From assembly GCF_001581005.1 (NCBI RefSeq), contig NZ_LHZV01000058.1, positions 1-64,000 of the forward strand: a DNA stretch of 64,000 nt, in the 5' to 3' direction. The notes under the pieces are model-generated. The model worked only from the letters and a program-made list of their open reading frames with translations. It was not told the origin of the DNA and did no database searches. The position numbers and the translations under genes were made by a program. Shown here one piece after another: positions 8,180 to 17,966 of this stretch. Source of the DNA: Acetobacter orleanensis. Its GTDB lineage: Bacteria > Pseudomonadota > Alphaproteobacteria > Acetobacterales > Acetobacteraceae. Every line of letters begins with the position of its first letter. Positions within the stretch are counted from its first letter, which is position 1.

Positions 8180-9577
8180 ATGAATAGCAAAACACGTTCC
8201 GGTTTTTTTGGTCGTCCGTCTGTTGCGCGCAGAAAACTGCTGACCGGTGCAGCCATGATGCCGCTTCTGGCGGGCTGTAGTCTGTTTGATGAAGATGAAA
8301 AGCCTGTTCTGGCAGGGCACCGTACCAATGTGCTGTCCTCCGGGGCCGGGCTGACGGTGGATAAGGAAGACCATACGGCTATTACCCTGCCGGAGCCGGT
8401 CTCTGTGTCCGACTGGCCGATCGTGGGCCGCATCACATCGCATGTCGGCAGTAATTACCGTTGGGGCGGGCTGCATCCGCGCTGGACGAAAGATATCGGC
8501 GCAGGTATTTCCGAGCCTGATCTTCTGGCGTGGGCTGCGCTTGGTGATTTCGGGCGTGGATTGATCCAGTCGCCGCCGGTGGTGCATGATGGGCGTCTGT
8601 TCATCATGGACGCGCAGTGCGTGGTGCGGGCCTTTAGCTGGCCGCATATGTCCCATCTGTGGACGCTTAACTCCAAGCCAAAAAAGCTTCAGTCCAGCAA
8701 TGTGGGTGGAGGCCTCGGTGTTGATGGGGATACGCTCTATGTTGTGGACGGTATTTCAGAGGCGCTGGCGGTCAATGTTACCACTGGTAAGGTGAAGTGG
8801 CGTTCCGACTTTGGAACACCGGGCCGCTCCGCGCCGACCATTGCCGATGGCCGCGTGTTTTTCGCCACCATTGATGAACGGCTGTTTGCGCTTGACGCGG
8901 CAACCGGCAACCAGCTCTGGTCTTACACAGCTACGGCGGCGGAAACGACGGTGTTCGGCCAACCTGCTCCGGCTGTGGTCAATGGCGTGGTTATTGCCGG
9001 GTTTGGTGGGGGTGATTTGGTCGCGTTCCGTGCGGAAAGTGGCGAGGTTGTCTGGAGCGATATGCTCGGGAATGTCGGCAGTCAGGCCAGCACCTTGAAT
9101 CTGACCTGCGTGCGTGGCTTGCCGGTTGTGGTCGATAGCACCGTTTACGCCATCAGCATGGCGCAGGTCATGGCCGCGGTGGATATCCGTACAGGCCGCC
9201 GCCTGTGGGAGCGTGCTGTTGGAAGCCAGAACAGTCTGCTATGTGTTGGGGACTGGCTCTATGTGCTGTCTCAGGATGACCAGTTAGCCTGTATTGACCG
9301 TCTTTCTGGCCATGTCCGCTGGATTACACAGCTCCGCCGGTTTGTGCGCGTGGATGTCAGCAAAAACATCGTGACATGGATTGGCCCTGTCATGGCGGGT
9401 GGTCAGTTGGTCTGTGTCAGCACCATGCCGGGCAATGGCATTGTGCGCGTGAACCCGACCAATGGCGCCATTATCTCCGTGGATTCCATGGATCAGGTTT
9501 CTTTTGTTCCCCCTATTGTTGTTGATGAGCAGATGCTGATTGTCACCAACGACGGAAAGCTTCGCTCTTATGGCTGA
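8180..9577 (+). CDS. bamB: Outer membrane assembly lipoprotein BamB (PQQ-like beta-propeller)
   Basis: 465-residue lipoprotein: basic N-terminus, hydrophobic stretch and lipobox LAGC at residues 30-33, so Cys33 is the lipidated residue. The rest is an eight-bladed PQQ-type propeller with blade motifs such as DGDTLYVVDGISEALAVNVTTG and ADGRVFFATIDERLFALDAATG. It is a scaffold of the BAM complex that inserts beta-barrels into the outer membrane. It overlaps der by 8 bases. It is longer than E. coli BamB (392), as usual in this class. Confidence 0.93.
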   Translation: MNSKTRSGFFGRPSVARRKLLTGAAMMPLLAGCSLFDEDEKPVLAGHRTNVLSSGAGLTVDKEDHTAITLPEPVSVSDWPIVGRITSHVGSNYRWGGLHPRWTKDIGAGISEPDLLAWAALGDFGRGLIQSPPVVHDGRLFIMDAQCVVRAFSWPHMSHLWTLNSKPKKLQSSNVGGGLGVDGDTLYVVDGISEALAVNVTTGKVKWRSDFGTPGRSAPTIADGRVFFATIDERLFALDAATGNQLWSYTATAAETTVFGQPAPAVVNGVVIAGFGGGDLVAFRAESGEVVWSDMLGNVGSQASTLNLTCVRGLPVVVDSTVYAISMAQVMAAVDIRTGRRLWERAVGSQNSLLCVGDWLYVLSQDDQLACIDRLSGHVRWITQLRRFVRVDVSKNIVTWIGPVMAGGQLVCVSTMPGNGIVRVNPTNGAIISVDSMDQVSFVPPIVVDEQMLIVTNDGKLRSYG

Positions 9578-11027
9578 TCGCCGGCGGCCCATGCGGCCTG
9601 TTGCGCCTGTACCTTCTGCTGATCTCCCTCTTGTGGCCATTGTTGGCCGCCCAAATGTTGGGAAATCGACTCTGTTTAACCGCCTTGTTGGCCGTCGTCA
9701 GGCGCTGGTGGCGGATACCCCCGGCGTTACGCGGGACCGGAAGGAAGGTCTTGCCGTCATGCGTGGTCGGACCATTCGGCTGGTGGATACGGCGGGGCTA
9801 GAAGAGGCAGCACCTGACACACTGTTCGGGCGGATGCGTGCGTCGTCCGAAAGTGCTGTGCGTGACGCCGTTCTGGTCCTGTTCTGTATTGATGCCCGCG
9901 CGGGTATTACCCCGGCGGATGAGCATTTTGCCGCTTGGGTGCGCAAGCAGGGGCGGCCAGTCATGCTGGTGGCTAACAAGGCCGAAGGGCGCGGGGGCGC
10001 TGCCGCCGCGATGGAAGCCTATTCTCTGGGGCTTGGGGAGCCGGTTGCGGTCTCCGCTGAGCATGGGGAAGGTCTGTCCGACCTGATGGGCGAGATTGTG
10101 GACCATCTGCCGCCCGAACCCGAGCCAGAAGACGTGTTTGAGGAAGAGGATGAGTTCGAGCCTGATGTGGAAGCGCAGGACCCGGACGCGGAAATTGTTC
10201 TTCCCGCCCGTCCGCCGGGCCCGATCCGCATTGCGATTGTTGGCCGCCCGAATGCTGGGAAATCAACGCTGCTGAATTGCTTGCTGGGTGAAGAGCGGAT
10301 GATTACTGGCCCGGAACCGGGCCTGACACGGGATTCTGTAGCGGTGACGCTGCATGATGAAGGTGACGTGTTCGAGGTTGTGGACACCGCCGGTCTACGC
10401 CGGAAAGCGCGGATTGATGAAGCACTGGAAAAAATGTCGGTCTCGGCCTCCATTGAAGCTCTGAAAATGGCGGAAGTCGCTGTGCTGGTGCTGGATGCCA
10501 CGCTGGGTGTGCATGAGCAGGATTTGCAGATCGCCCGCCTGATCGAGCGGGAAGGCCGCGCCTGTGTGCTGGCCCTGAACAAGTGGGATGCGGTGGAAGA
10601 CAGAAACGCCACCCGTCAGGCTATTCTGGACCGTCTGAGCATTTCTCTCGCGCAGATGCGCGGTGTGCCGGTGGTGACATTCTCTGCCCTGACGGGTGCC
10701 TCCGTGCAGCGGCTGCTTCCTGCCGTGCGGGAAGCCTGTGAGGTGTGGAACGCCCGAGTACCAACGGGCGCGCTGAACCGCTGGTTTGAAGCCGCCTTGG
10801 AACGCCATGCGGCACCGCTGGTGGATGGTCGTCGCCTGAAGCTGCGGTATATGACGCAGGTTAAGGCGCGCCCGCCGACCTTCGTGATTTTCGGCACCCG
10901 CGCCGAGCAGACACCGGAAGACTACAAGCGGTATCTGGTGAATGGCCTGCGTGAGACGTTTAACCTGCCGGGCGTGCCGATTCGCCTGCAAACGCGTGGC
11001 ACGAAAAACCCGTATTCCAAATCCTGA
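9570..11027 (+). CDS. der: Ribosome biogenesis GTPase Der (EngA)
   Basis: Double GTPase needed for 50S subunit maturation; 485 residues. First G-domain P-loop is GRPNVGKS at 26-33, second is GRPNAGKS at 225-232; DTPG and DTAG switch motifs are present, with NKAE and NKWD as the two G4 motifs, followed by the KH-like C-terminal domain. The two G domains are joined by a strongly acidic linker (about residues 182-208). The ATG at 9570 lies inside the end of bamB, suggesting translational coupling. Confidence 0.97.
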   Translation: MADRRRPMRPVAPVPSADLPLVAIVGRPNVGKSTLFNRLVGRRQALVADTPGVTRDRKEGLAVMRGRTIRLVDTAGLEEAAPDTLFGRMRASSESAVRDAVLVLFCIDARAGITPADEHFAAWVRKQGRPVMLVANKAEGRGGAAAAMEAYSLGLGEPVAVSAEHGEGLSDLMGEIVDHLPPEPEPEDVFEEEDEFEPDVEAQDPDAEIVLPARPPGPIRIAIVGRPNAGKSTLLNCLLGEERMITGPEPGLTRDSVAVTLHDEGDVFEVVDTAGLRRKARIDEALEKMSVSASIEALKMAEVAVLVLDATLGVHEQDLQIARLIEREGRACVLALNKWDAVEDRNATRQAILDRLSISLAQMRGVPVVTFSALTGASVQRLLPAVREACEVWNARVPTGALNRWFEAALERHAAPLVDGRRLKLRYMTQVKARPPTFVIFGTRAEQTPEDYKRYLVNGLRETFNLPGVPIRLQTRGTKNPYSKS

Positions 11028-11031
11028 GGAG

Positions 11032-11064
11032 GTCAGCAGTCCTGTCAGGCGGCGGGCTGCTGAC
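11032..11064 (+). other. Inverted repeat after der
   Basis: GTCAGCAG at 11032-11039 and CTGCTGAC at 11057-11064 form an 8-bp stem with a 17-base loop, 5 bases past the der stop codon. There is no T-run, so termination is uncertain. The following 11070-11250 holds small hairpins (for example CGTTC-gcag-GAACG) but no gene that I can support. Confidence 0.35.
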
Positions 11065-11252
11065 ACGTGGATTGTGTGTATCCCCGGATTATGAGCGCAT
11101 GAATGCCTAGTTATGCGTTCGCAGGAACGTATGGGGTGTATTCCGGGTACGAAATACCCATCGGGCCTTATCCAGACAGGGATGAGGAACCGGCGGTCTG
11201 AGAGAGAAGACAGGCTAGGATTAGTCGAGCAACTCTGGTGCAGGATTTATGG

Positions 11253-11282
11253 AAAAGGGGCCATGGCAACATGCGCCCCTTT
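11253..11282 (-). terminator. Probable intrinsic terminator of the gntP-type gene
   Basis: On the minus strand AAAGGGGC (11282-11275) pairs with GCCCCTTT (11261-11254), with a 13-base loop and a further T at 11253. It lies 8 bases past the permease stop codon. The T-run is only four bases long. Confidence 0.55.
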
Positions 11283-11290
11283 CTGTTGAG

Positions 11291-12634
11291 TCAGTGAATG
11301 ACCCATGAGAGCGGCAGGCAGATCAGCAGGCCGAGAACGGCAATAATCGTCTCGATCATCGTCCAACTCCGCAGGGTCTGGGAGAGGTTCATTCCCAGAT
11401 ATTCCTTCATCTGCCAGAATCCGGCATCATTCATCAGGCTTAGACCGACGGAGCCAGCCCCGGTAACCAGCACCAGCAGTTCGGGCGAGACAGAGTGTGA
11501 TGTTGCCAGAATCGGGCCAACAATGCCGGAGGCCGTGGTGGTGGCGACTGTGGCGGAGCCGGTGGCAATGCGGACCAGCAGGGCCAGAACCCATGCCAGA
11601 ACCAGCAGTGGCACATGCGCTCCCAGCGCCAGATTTGTGATGGAGTGGGACAGGCCGCTGTCAATCAGCTCCCGCCCGAAACCGCCGCCCGCCCCAATCA
11701 GCAGCATGATGGTGGCGGTGGGGGCCAGACAGTCATTGCTGAAACGGAGAATGGTCTCGCGAGAAAGGCCGCTCAGGCTGCCCATCAGCCAGAAGGACAT
11801 CAGGGTGGCAACCAGCAGGGCGACATCCGTGTTGCCCAGAAAATGCATGATCCGGTAGGGCAGGGCGGTTGCGGGCCAGATCAGTTCCGCCAGCGCGCCC
11901 CCCAGCATCAGCACAACGGGCATCAGCAGGGTTGCGCAGGAAAGCACAAAAGACGGGAGCTTCTCGTGCTTGGCCTGTGTGGTAAACTGGTCTTCCAGCG
12001 CAGTTGGCGCCAGAGAACCAATGCGCGGCGCAATGTACCAAGCGTAAATTGGCCCCGCGATGGCCGCGATTGGCGTGCCAATGACAATCCCCCAGAACAG
12101 GGTGTACGCCGTATTGGCGTGGTAGGCCGTAATGGCCAGCAGGGTGGCCGGGTGCGGCGGCACCATGGCGTGTGTTACGGAAAGAGCTGCGGCCATAGGA
12201 AAAGCTAGCGCGGGGAGGGGCAGATCATTCCGGCGGGACAGGATAATGGCCAGCGGGATGAGTAGCACAAACCCGACTTCAAAAAACACGGGCAGGCCAA
12301 CCAGCAGGCCGATAACCATCATGGCCCATGGTAGCCGCTTTTTTCCCGCAATGCGGGAAATAGTCAGGGCAATCTGATCCGCGCCGCCAGTTTCAGCCAG
12401 AATTTTCCCCAACATGGTGCCCAGTGCGACAACCCCGGCCACATGGCCCAGCACGTGGCCCATTCCATTTTCAAAAGAGGAAATGGCCTGCTCTGTCGGC
12501 ATGCCAGTAACCAGAGCCAGCCCGATAGACACGATAAACAGCGTGACAAAGGGGTTAAGGCGTACGATCCCGATCAGGAGCATCAGCACGACAATGGCGG
12601 CGGCTGTCAGGCCAGAGGCAAGTAAGGGTGTCAT
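11291..12634 (-). CDS. gntP: GntP-family gluconate:H+ symporter
   Basis: 447-residue polytopic inner-membrane permease with about 12-14 hydrophobic segments. Family features include RLNPFVTLFIVSIGLALVTG near the N-terminus, GLPVFFEVGFVLLIPL, and THAMVPPHPATLL, which is a conserved GntP re-entrant segment. It imports gluconate or a related aldonate, a logical substrate for a bacterium that oxidises glucose in the periplasm. It is a lone gene with its own terminator; no gluconate kinase or regulator adjoins it. Confidence 0.92.
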   Translation of the reverse strand: MTPLLASGLTAAAIVVLMLLIGIVRLNPFVTLFIVSIGLALVTGMPTEQAISSFENGMGHVLGHVAGVVALGTMLGKILAETGGADQIALTISRIAGKKRLPWAMMVIGLLVGLPVFFEVGFVLLIPLAIILSRRNDLPLPALAFPMAAALSVTHAMVPPHPATLLAITAYHANTAYTLFWGIVIGTPIAAIAGPIYAWYIAPRIGSLAPTALEDQFTTQAKHEKLPSFVLSCATLLMPVVLMLGGALAELIWPATALPYRIMHFLGNTDVALLVATLMSFWLMGSLSGLSRETILRFSNDCLAPTATIMLLIGAGGGFGRELIDSGLSHSITNLALGAHVPLLVLAWVLALLVRIATGSATVATTTASGIVGPILATSHSVSPELLVLVTGAGSVGLSLMNDAGFWQMKEYLGMNLSQTLRSWTMIETIIAVLGLLICLPLSWVIH

Positions 12635-12949
12635 TCTTAAAGGATGGAGCGGGGCGGGGTGCGAATGTCAACCATTATTAGGTGCAGCATGGCAGGCGTA
12701 GCCTGTGTGTTGAGACAGGCGAGGAAAACCTTAAATCAGTCGGGAAGACGTGATTTCTTGTATTTGCAAAATAGAGAGGTCGCGTTTCAGGGCTTAAGCA
12801 CAAATTCGTGTGCGTATGAGACGTTTTACTATTTTCGTGGTCTGTTATGACAACTGATGCTGCCAGTCCGGCCTTTCCCTTCGGGGTTCAGGATGGCACA
12901 GAAGCTCCAGCGCAAGATGTTGCAGGTCAGAAAAGGAGTGATCGGGCCG
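12635..12949. other. Divergent intergenic region, gluconate permease / MFS exporter
   Basis: About 315 bases between two divergent starts, so it must carry both promoters. The clearest structure is an inverted repeat GCACA-aattcg-TGTGC at 12798-12813. An upstream in-frame extension of the MFS gene to 12857 lies here; I treat it as leader. No regulator gene is encoded. Confidence 0.5.
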
Positions 12950-14371
12950 ATGAATGAACTTGCGCAGATAACAGGCGGGTCAATTGACGGGTCTTCCCAG
13001 TCCTCTGTCCCCACTGGCCTGTTTGGTCGGGCCAGAACGCTGGCCATGCTGGCGGTTTCTCTGTCCGTGCTGATGGCGTTGCTGGATTACGCCATTGCCA
13101 ACGTGGCCCTGCCGGATATTGCGCAGGACCTGCATGCGTCTTCTTCTGCATCTATCTGGGTGGTGAATGCGTATCAGTTGGCCAGTCTGGTCTCTCTGCT
13201 GCCTCTGGCGGCGTTGGGCGGCAGGGTTGGGTTTTCCCGCATGTGCCAGTTTGGCATTATCCTGTTTATGGTGGCGTCGGTCCTGTGCGCCATGGCCACG
13301 ACGCTGCCGGCTCTGGCCGCAGCCCGCGTGTTGCAGGGGATTGGCGGCTCCTGCATTCTGAGCGTGAATATCGCGCTGGTGCGCTACATTTATCCGCACG
13401 CGGAAATCGGCAAGGGTATTGGCCTGAATGGCGTTGTGGTGGCCATTGGTGTTGCGCTGGGACCAACGGCTGCGGCTGCCATTCTGACGGTTGCGTCATG
13501 GCCATGGCTGTTCTGGATCAATTTGCCGCTGGGGGCCGCAGCGCTTTTCATGGCCTTTACGGCGCTCCCTGTAACACCGCGCGCCGATACGCGGCCTGAT
13601 CTGGTGGGTAGTCTGCTGTGCATGCTGGCGTTTGGCGCGCTGGTTATGGGGGGGGATGGACTGGCGCATCACTCCGGCAAGGCTCTGTCCTGCACGTTGA
13701 TTGGGGTGGGGCTGATTTCCGGCATGCTGCTCATGCGGCGGGAGAGCGGGCAGCCGCAGCCCATCCTGCCCGTGGATATGCTGGCAAAGCCTGATTTTGG
13801 CATTGCCTTCGTCACAGGTTTTTGCGGCTTTGTGGCGTCCAACTTCTACATTGTTTCCATGCCGTTCATGCTGCATGACGTGCTGGATATGGGCGCGGCG
13901 GCGACAGGCCTGCTGATAACGCCGTGGCCGATTGGCATCATGTTTGCAGCCCCTCTGGTGCGGCGGCTTTCAGATACGGTGTCCGCCGGTGTACTGTCCT
14001 CCATTGGACTGCTGCTCACGGCAACGGGGTTTTTCCTGCTATGGAGTATGCCCGCACATCCTGCCGCTTTTGAGGTCGTCTGGCGGACATGGGTGGCCGG
14101 GTTTGGGTTTGGGTTGTTTCAGCCCCCCAATAACCGCGCCATGATGGTTTCGGCGTCACACGCACGGGCCGGAGGGGCCAGCGGCATGGTGCAGGTGGCG
14201 CGTCAGGCTGGGCAGACCTGCGGGGCGACGGGGGTTGCGGCGTTTTTCTCCCTGTTTGGGGAGGGAGCCGCCGTAAAATGCCTGCTGACGGCCACCTGTA
14301 TCGCGGTCTTCGCGGCTTTGCTGAGTTCCAGCCGGTTGCTTGTCGGCGGACGGTCAGACGGAAAAGCCTGA
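12950..14371 (+). CDS. MFS multidrug exporter, DHA2 (14-TM) family
   Basis: 473-residue proton-driven exporter. The first helices read LMALLDYAIANVALPDIAQDL, the DHA2 motif D1, followed by WVVNAYQLASLVSLLPLAALGGRVG (motif A region) and ARVLQGIGGSCILS (motif B/C region). About 13-14 hydrophobic segments are visible. The start at 12950 has AGGAG at 12934-12938; starts at 12857 and 12892 are possible. No membrane-fusion protein or TetR gene adjoins it, so the substrate cannot be guessed. Confidence 0.9.
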   Translation: MNELAQITGGSIDGSSQSSVPTGLFGRARTLAMLAVSLSVLMALLDYAIANVALPDIAQDLHASSSASIWVVNAYQLASLVSLLPLAALGGRVGFSRMCQFGIILFMVASVLCAMATTLPALAAARVLQGIGGSCILSVNIALVRYIYPHAEIGKGIGLNGVVVAIGVALGPTAAAAILTVASWPWLFWINLPLGAAALFMAFTALPVTPRADTRPDLVGSLLCMLAFGALVMGGDGLAHHSGKALSCTLIGVGLISGMLLMRRESGQPQPILPVDMLAKPDFGIAFVTGFCGFVASNFYIVSMPFMLHDVLDMGAAATGLLITPWPIGIMFAAPLVRRLSDTVSAGVLSSIGLLLTATGFFLLWSMPAHPAAFEVVWRTWVAGFGFGLFQPPNNRAMMVSASHARAGGASGMVQVARQAGQTCGATGVAAFFSLFGEGAAVKCLLTATCIAVFAALLSSSRLLVGGRSDGKA

Positions 14372-14401
14372 GCGGCTTTAAACGTCACGCAGCCCGGTTA
14401 C

Positions 14402-14433
14402 AAAAAAGGCTGGCACGCAGGAAGCGGCCAGCC
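14402..14433 (-). terminator. Intrinsic terminator of gshA
   Basis: On the minus strand GGCTGG (14433-14428) pairs with CCAGCC (14413-14408), with an inner CGC/GCG pair, followed by six T residues (14407-14402). It lies 13 bases after the gshA stop codon. Confidence 0.78.
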
Positions 14434-14446
14434 CGGAGAGGCGGGA

Positions 14447-15874
14447 TCAGATCTCGCTTTCTCCAAAAATGCGGGTCACATCGCCCATCCATGCGCCATA
14501 ATAGCGCTCCAGCCAGCGTTCCGCCTGCGTGGGGCCACCTGCGGCCATGGCGGTCAGCGGGGCGAGGTATGCCCACTCCTCCCGCTCATTATCATCCACA
14601 AAACCACGCGCCTGAAGGCCGTCCATGGCAATGCCAATGACCTGTGCCGCAAGGTCTCGCACGGTGCCGTCACCCCACGGTGTGTTCAGCGCCTGAGACG
14701 GCACCAGAGCGCGCAGCTTGAGGTAGTCTTCCCACGGGCGTTCACGCACCAGTTCGTAGGCGGCTTCCAGCGCGGCGTCATCATACAGCAGGCCAACCCA
14801 CAGGGCGGACTGGGCCAGCATCATCTCCGCAGAGCCAGCATCGGCCCCGCGCATTTCCAGAAACTGTTTGAGACGGACATCCGGGAAGGCGGTAGAGATA
14901 TGGTTTTCAAAATCAGCCAGCGTCGGGGTGACATCCTCCAGTCCGTCCTGTCGGTCCCCATTCATCCATGCGCGGAAGGAGCGTCCGGTCACGTCACGCA
15001 TCTTGCCATTACGCATGATGAAATACATGGGGACATCCAGCATCCATTCCGCATACCGCTCAAACCCGAAGCCCTCTTCAAACACGCAGGCGGGCATACC
15101 CGCGCGGGCATTGTCCGTGTCCGTCCAGATGCGGGCACGGTTGGAGAGGAAGTTGTTCGGCTTGCCTTCAAAGAAGGGGGAATTGGCAAACAGGGCGGTT
15201 GCGACCGGTTGCAGGGCAAGGGACACCTGCATTTTGCGCACCATGTCCTGCTCGGACCCGAAATCCAGATTGACCTGCACGGTGCAGGTGCGCTGCATCA
15301 TATCCAGACCCAGCGTGCCAACCTTGGGCATGTAATTGCGCATGATGGCGTAGCGGGATTTGGGCATCCACGGCAGGTCCGCACGTGTTGCGGTGGGGTG
15401 GAAGCCCAGCGGGCTGAAGCCGAGCCCAAGCTTGCGAGCCAGCGGGCGCACGGACTCATAATGGGCAGCCAGTTCTTCCGCCGTTTCATGCAGCGTCTGC
15501 AGGGGCGCGCCGGAGAGTTCAAACTGCCCTGCCGGTTCCAGAGAAATGCCTGCGCCCTTCGCCTCTTCAATGCCTTTCAGGCCGATCACCTTGCCTTCGT
15601 CCAGAATGGGCTGCCAGTCATCCGGCTCAACTTCCTGAAGGCCGTTCAACAGGTCTTCTATCCCTGCGGGGCTATAAGGCGGGGTGGCATAGGCCGGGCG
15701 GTCTGCCTGCGGGCCTGCGCTCTCTGCTGCGGCTTCCGGCCGAACCCAGCCAAATTTTTCATGTTCTGTGCCGATACGCCATGAATCGCGGGGTTTGCAT
15801 CCTCTGGCAAACACTTCGGCAAGCTGAAAAACGGACCGAACGGGTGTGTCGTCGTGGGCATCGGCGTGAGACAT
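14447..15874 (-). CDS. gshA: Glutamate--cysteine ligase (GCS2/plant-like type)
   Basis: First step of glutathione synthesis: ATP-dependent joining of glutamate and cysteine. The 475-residue sequence is of the alphaproteobacterial/plant type: IGTEHEKFGW near the N-terminus, GAGISLEPAGQFELSGAP, MPKSRYAIMRNYMP and MMQRTCTVQVNLDFGSE. The start at 15874 has AAGGAA about 10 bases upstream; an upstream in-frame start lacks homology. The partner gshB is also in the window (58098-59099) but 42 kb away. It is followed by a strong terminator and preceded by rsmE on the same strand with a 70-base gap. Confidence 0.95.
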   Translation of the reverse strand: MSHADAHDDTPVRSVFQLAEVFARGCKPRDSWRIGTEHEKFGWVRPEAAAESAGPQADRPAYATPPYSPAGIEDLLNGLQEVEPDDWQPILDEGKVIGLKGIEEAKGAGISLEPAGQFELSGAPLQTLHETAEELAAHYESVRPLARKLGLGFSPLGFHPTATRADLPWMPKSRYAIMRNYMPKVGTLGLDMMQRTCTVQVNLDFGSEQDMVRKMQVSLALQPVATALFANSPFFEGKPNNFLSNRARIWTDTDNARAGMPACVFEEGFGFERYAEWMLDVPMYFIMRNGKMRDVTGRSFRAWMNGDRQDGLEDVTPTLADFENHISTAFPDVRLKQFLEMRGADAGSAEMMLAQSALWVGLLYDDAALEAAYELVRERPWEDYLKLRALVPSQALNTPWGDGTVRDLAAQVIGIAMDGLQARGFVDDNEREEWAYLAPLTAMAAGGPTQAERWLERYYGAWMGDVTRIFGESEI

Positions 15875-15944
15875 TAAAATCACTGTTCCTTGAAAAATTG
15901 CCCGGCAACAGGGGCGGGCCACAACGAGGGTAAAGGTATTCTGA

Positions 15945-16715
15945 CTAATCCTGAGCAGAGCGCAAGCTCTGACCCATCAGGGCGAGGCCCGCCGCGACCG
16001 CTGTATCAGCCCGTAAAACCAGCGGCCCCAGAGAGATGGGGGCGATGGCCGGACGTGCAAGGAGGGCACGGCATTCCGTATCGGAAAAACCGCCTTCCGG
16101 GCCAATCAGCAGGCCATCACCCGCCCGCGCCTGCTGAAGAGAGACGTTGAGCGTGACGCCACGATCTTCCGTGCGCTCCATGGCCGTAAACAGGCGGGCC
16201 CCCTCCGGCCATGCGCCCAGCAGGCTGGCCAGAGGGCAGGGTTCGGCAATGGTGGGAATGTCCAGACGTTCGCACTGCTCGGCGGCTTCGGTCGCGATGG
16301 CTTCCAGCCGCTCCGGGTTGGTGCGGTGGGTATTGGTGCGCTCCGTAATGACTGGCAGAAAGTGCGTAACCCCCAGTTCCGTGCCCATGCGCAGGACCAT
16401 ATCGGTCGCATCGCGTTTCAGGAGCGCGAACGCCAGAACGAGGTCCGGTTGGACGGAAGGCGCGCGAAGTTGCTGCGTGAGCGTCAAGCTACCGCGATCC
16501 TTGCGAATCTCGCCCAGACTGGCCAGCCACTCCCCGATGCTCGCGTTAAAGACGCGCACAGGGTCTCCGGCCTTTTTCCGCATGACGGTGCCCAGATAGC
16601 GGGCCTGTGCCGGGCTGAGCGTGCAGGACGTGCCAGCCTCAGCGGGACCCGGTGTGGCGTCCAGCGGAATAAAAAGGCGGGGGAGATGCTCGGGCGAACT
16701 CATGACATTCAGCAC
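15945..16715 (-). CDS. rsmE: 16S rRNA m3U1498 methyltransferase RsmE
   Basis: SPOUT-class methyltransferase modifying U1498 of 16S rRNA. 256 residues with an N-terminal PUA-like domain (RYLGTVMRKKAGDPVRVF) and the trefoil-knot SAM-binding end LIGPEGGFSDTE and LGPLVLRADTA. A second in-frame ATG at 16703 is equally possible; the first has GAG six bases upstream. It is divergent from ubiA. Confidence 0.93.
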   Translation of the reverse strand: MLNVMSSPEHLPRLFIPLDATPGPAEAGTSCTLSPAQARYLGTVMRKKAGDPVRVFNASIGEWLASLGEIRKDRGSLTLTQQLRAPSVQPDLVLAFALLKRDATDMVLRMGTELGVTHFLPVITERTNTHRTNPERLEAIATEAAEQCERLDIPTIAEPCPLASLLGAWPEGARLFTAMERTEDRGVTLNVSLQQARAGDGLLIGPEGGFSDTECRALLARPAIAPISLGPLVLRADTAVAAGLALMGQSLRSAQD

Positions 16716-16880
16716 TCAGGCGGGTTGCTGCGGAAGGAGAGGCCCGATCCGGCGGATCGGTCTCGGAATGACACTGGTGTGTAGGCGGTAATGCGGCTGT
16801 GCGCAAAGAGGTTCATGCCGGAGGGCAATGTATGGCATACCCCCGGCACTGCTGTGTTTGTTTAAAGGATTGCCTGTATC

Positions 16881-17798
16881 GTGTCAGCGTCTTCCGGTCA
16901 TACCGATATCCGGGTAACGGGCTGGATTGCCCGCCTGCCTCCGGCGTTGCGCCCTTATGCCCTGCTGGCGCGGCTGGATCGGCCCATTGGCACATGGCTG
17001 CTTTTCCTGCCGGGGGTCTGGGGGATTCTGCTGCCTCAGGGTGTGCCGGTAGCGGAACGGGTGCGGCTGATCGTGCTGTTTGGTGTTGGCAGTCTCGTCA
17101 TGCGGGCCGCTGGCTGCGTGGTGAATGATATGTGGGACCGGGATATTGACCGGCAGGTGGCCCGCACGGCAGGCCGCCCGCTGGCCTCCGGCGCGCTGCG
17201 GATGCGGCATGCGGTGCTGTTTCTAGCTGTTCTGCTGGTCATCGGCCTGTCCATCCTGCTGCAATTGAACGGCTTGTCCCGGATTCTAGGTGCGTCCTCG
17301 CTAGTGCTGGTGGCGCTGTATCCTCTGGCCAAGCGGTTTACGTGGTGGCCGCAACTGGTCATGGGCTTTACCTTCGGGTTCGGAGCGCCGCTGGGCTATG
17401 CGGCAGCGGCGGGGCATCTGTCCTTCGCGCAGATCGCCCTGTACGCAGCAACCATCGTCTGGCAACTCGGGTTTGATACCATTTATGGGTTTCAGGACAT
17501 GGAAGATGACGCCCGGATTGGCGTGAAATCCACCTCACGGCTCATGGCCGGGCGGGCAAAGGCTTTTATTGGCACCTGTTACGCGCTGACGGGGGTGTTG
17601 CTGGCGGTGGCCGCAGGCCTTGCGGGCACTGGGCATCTGTTCTGGCCGGTTCTTCTGCTGCCGTTGTTCCTGTTATGGCGGCAGGTGCGGGCACTGAACC
17701 CAATGGACCCGGCTTTGTGTCTGGCGCAGTTCCGGGCCAACCGGGAAGTGGGGCTGGCTGTTGCATTGGCGTTTCTGGCGGGGCTGATTGCTGTCTGA
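16881..17798 (+). CDS. ubiA: 4-Hydroxybenzoate polyprenyltransferase UbiA
   Basis: Attaches the polyprenyl tail to 4-hydroxybenzoate in ubiquinone synthesis; an inner-membrane enzyme with about 8-9 helices. The 305-residue protein shows both Asp-rich motifs: NDMWDRDIDRQVARTAGRP (NDxxDxxxD) and the second, DMEDDARIGVKSTSRL. LARLDRPIGTWLLFLPG is the usual N-terminal signature. The start codon is GTG with AAAGGA 11 bases upstream. It is a single-gene unit closed by the terminator at 17896-17930. COQ9 (36858) is the other ubiquinone gene in the window. Confidence 0.95.
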   Translation: MSASSGHTDIRVTGWIARLPPALRPYALLARLDRPIGTWLLFLPGVWGILLPQGVPVAERVRLIVLFGVGSLVMRAAGCVVNDMWDRDIDRQVARTAGRPLASGALRMRHAVLFLAVLLVIGLSILLQLNGLSRILGASSLVLVALYPLAKRFTWWPQLVMGFTFGFGAPLGYAAAAGHLSFAQIALYAATIVWQLGFDTIYGFQDMEDDARIGVKSTSRLMAGRAKAFIGTCYALTGVLLAVAAGLAGTGHLFWPVLLLPLFLLWRQVRALNPMDPALCLAQFRANREVGLAVALAFLAGLIAV

Positions 17799-17895
17799 CG
17801 TTCAGAAGTGTGCGCAGAAATGCAGAAGTGCGCCCATAAATGCGTCCAGAAATCACAGAGGCTGAGAGTCTGTTTCTGTCAGGAAAGTAATGATG

Positions 17896-17930
17896 CAGGC
17901 AGGACCAGGTTATGATCCTGCCTGTTTTTT
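17896..17930 (+). terminator. Intrinsic terminator downstream of ubiA
   Basis: CAGGCAGGA (17896-17904) and TCCTGCCTG (17916-17924) form a perfect 9-bp stem with an 11-base loop and a run of six T (17925-17930). Confidence 0.9.
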
Positions 17931-17966
17931 ATTTGTATGGAAAACGGTCAGAACAAAGTGTCTGAA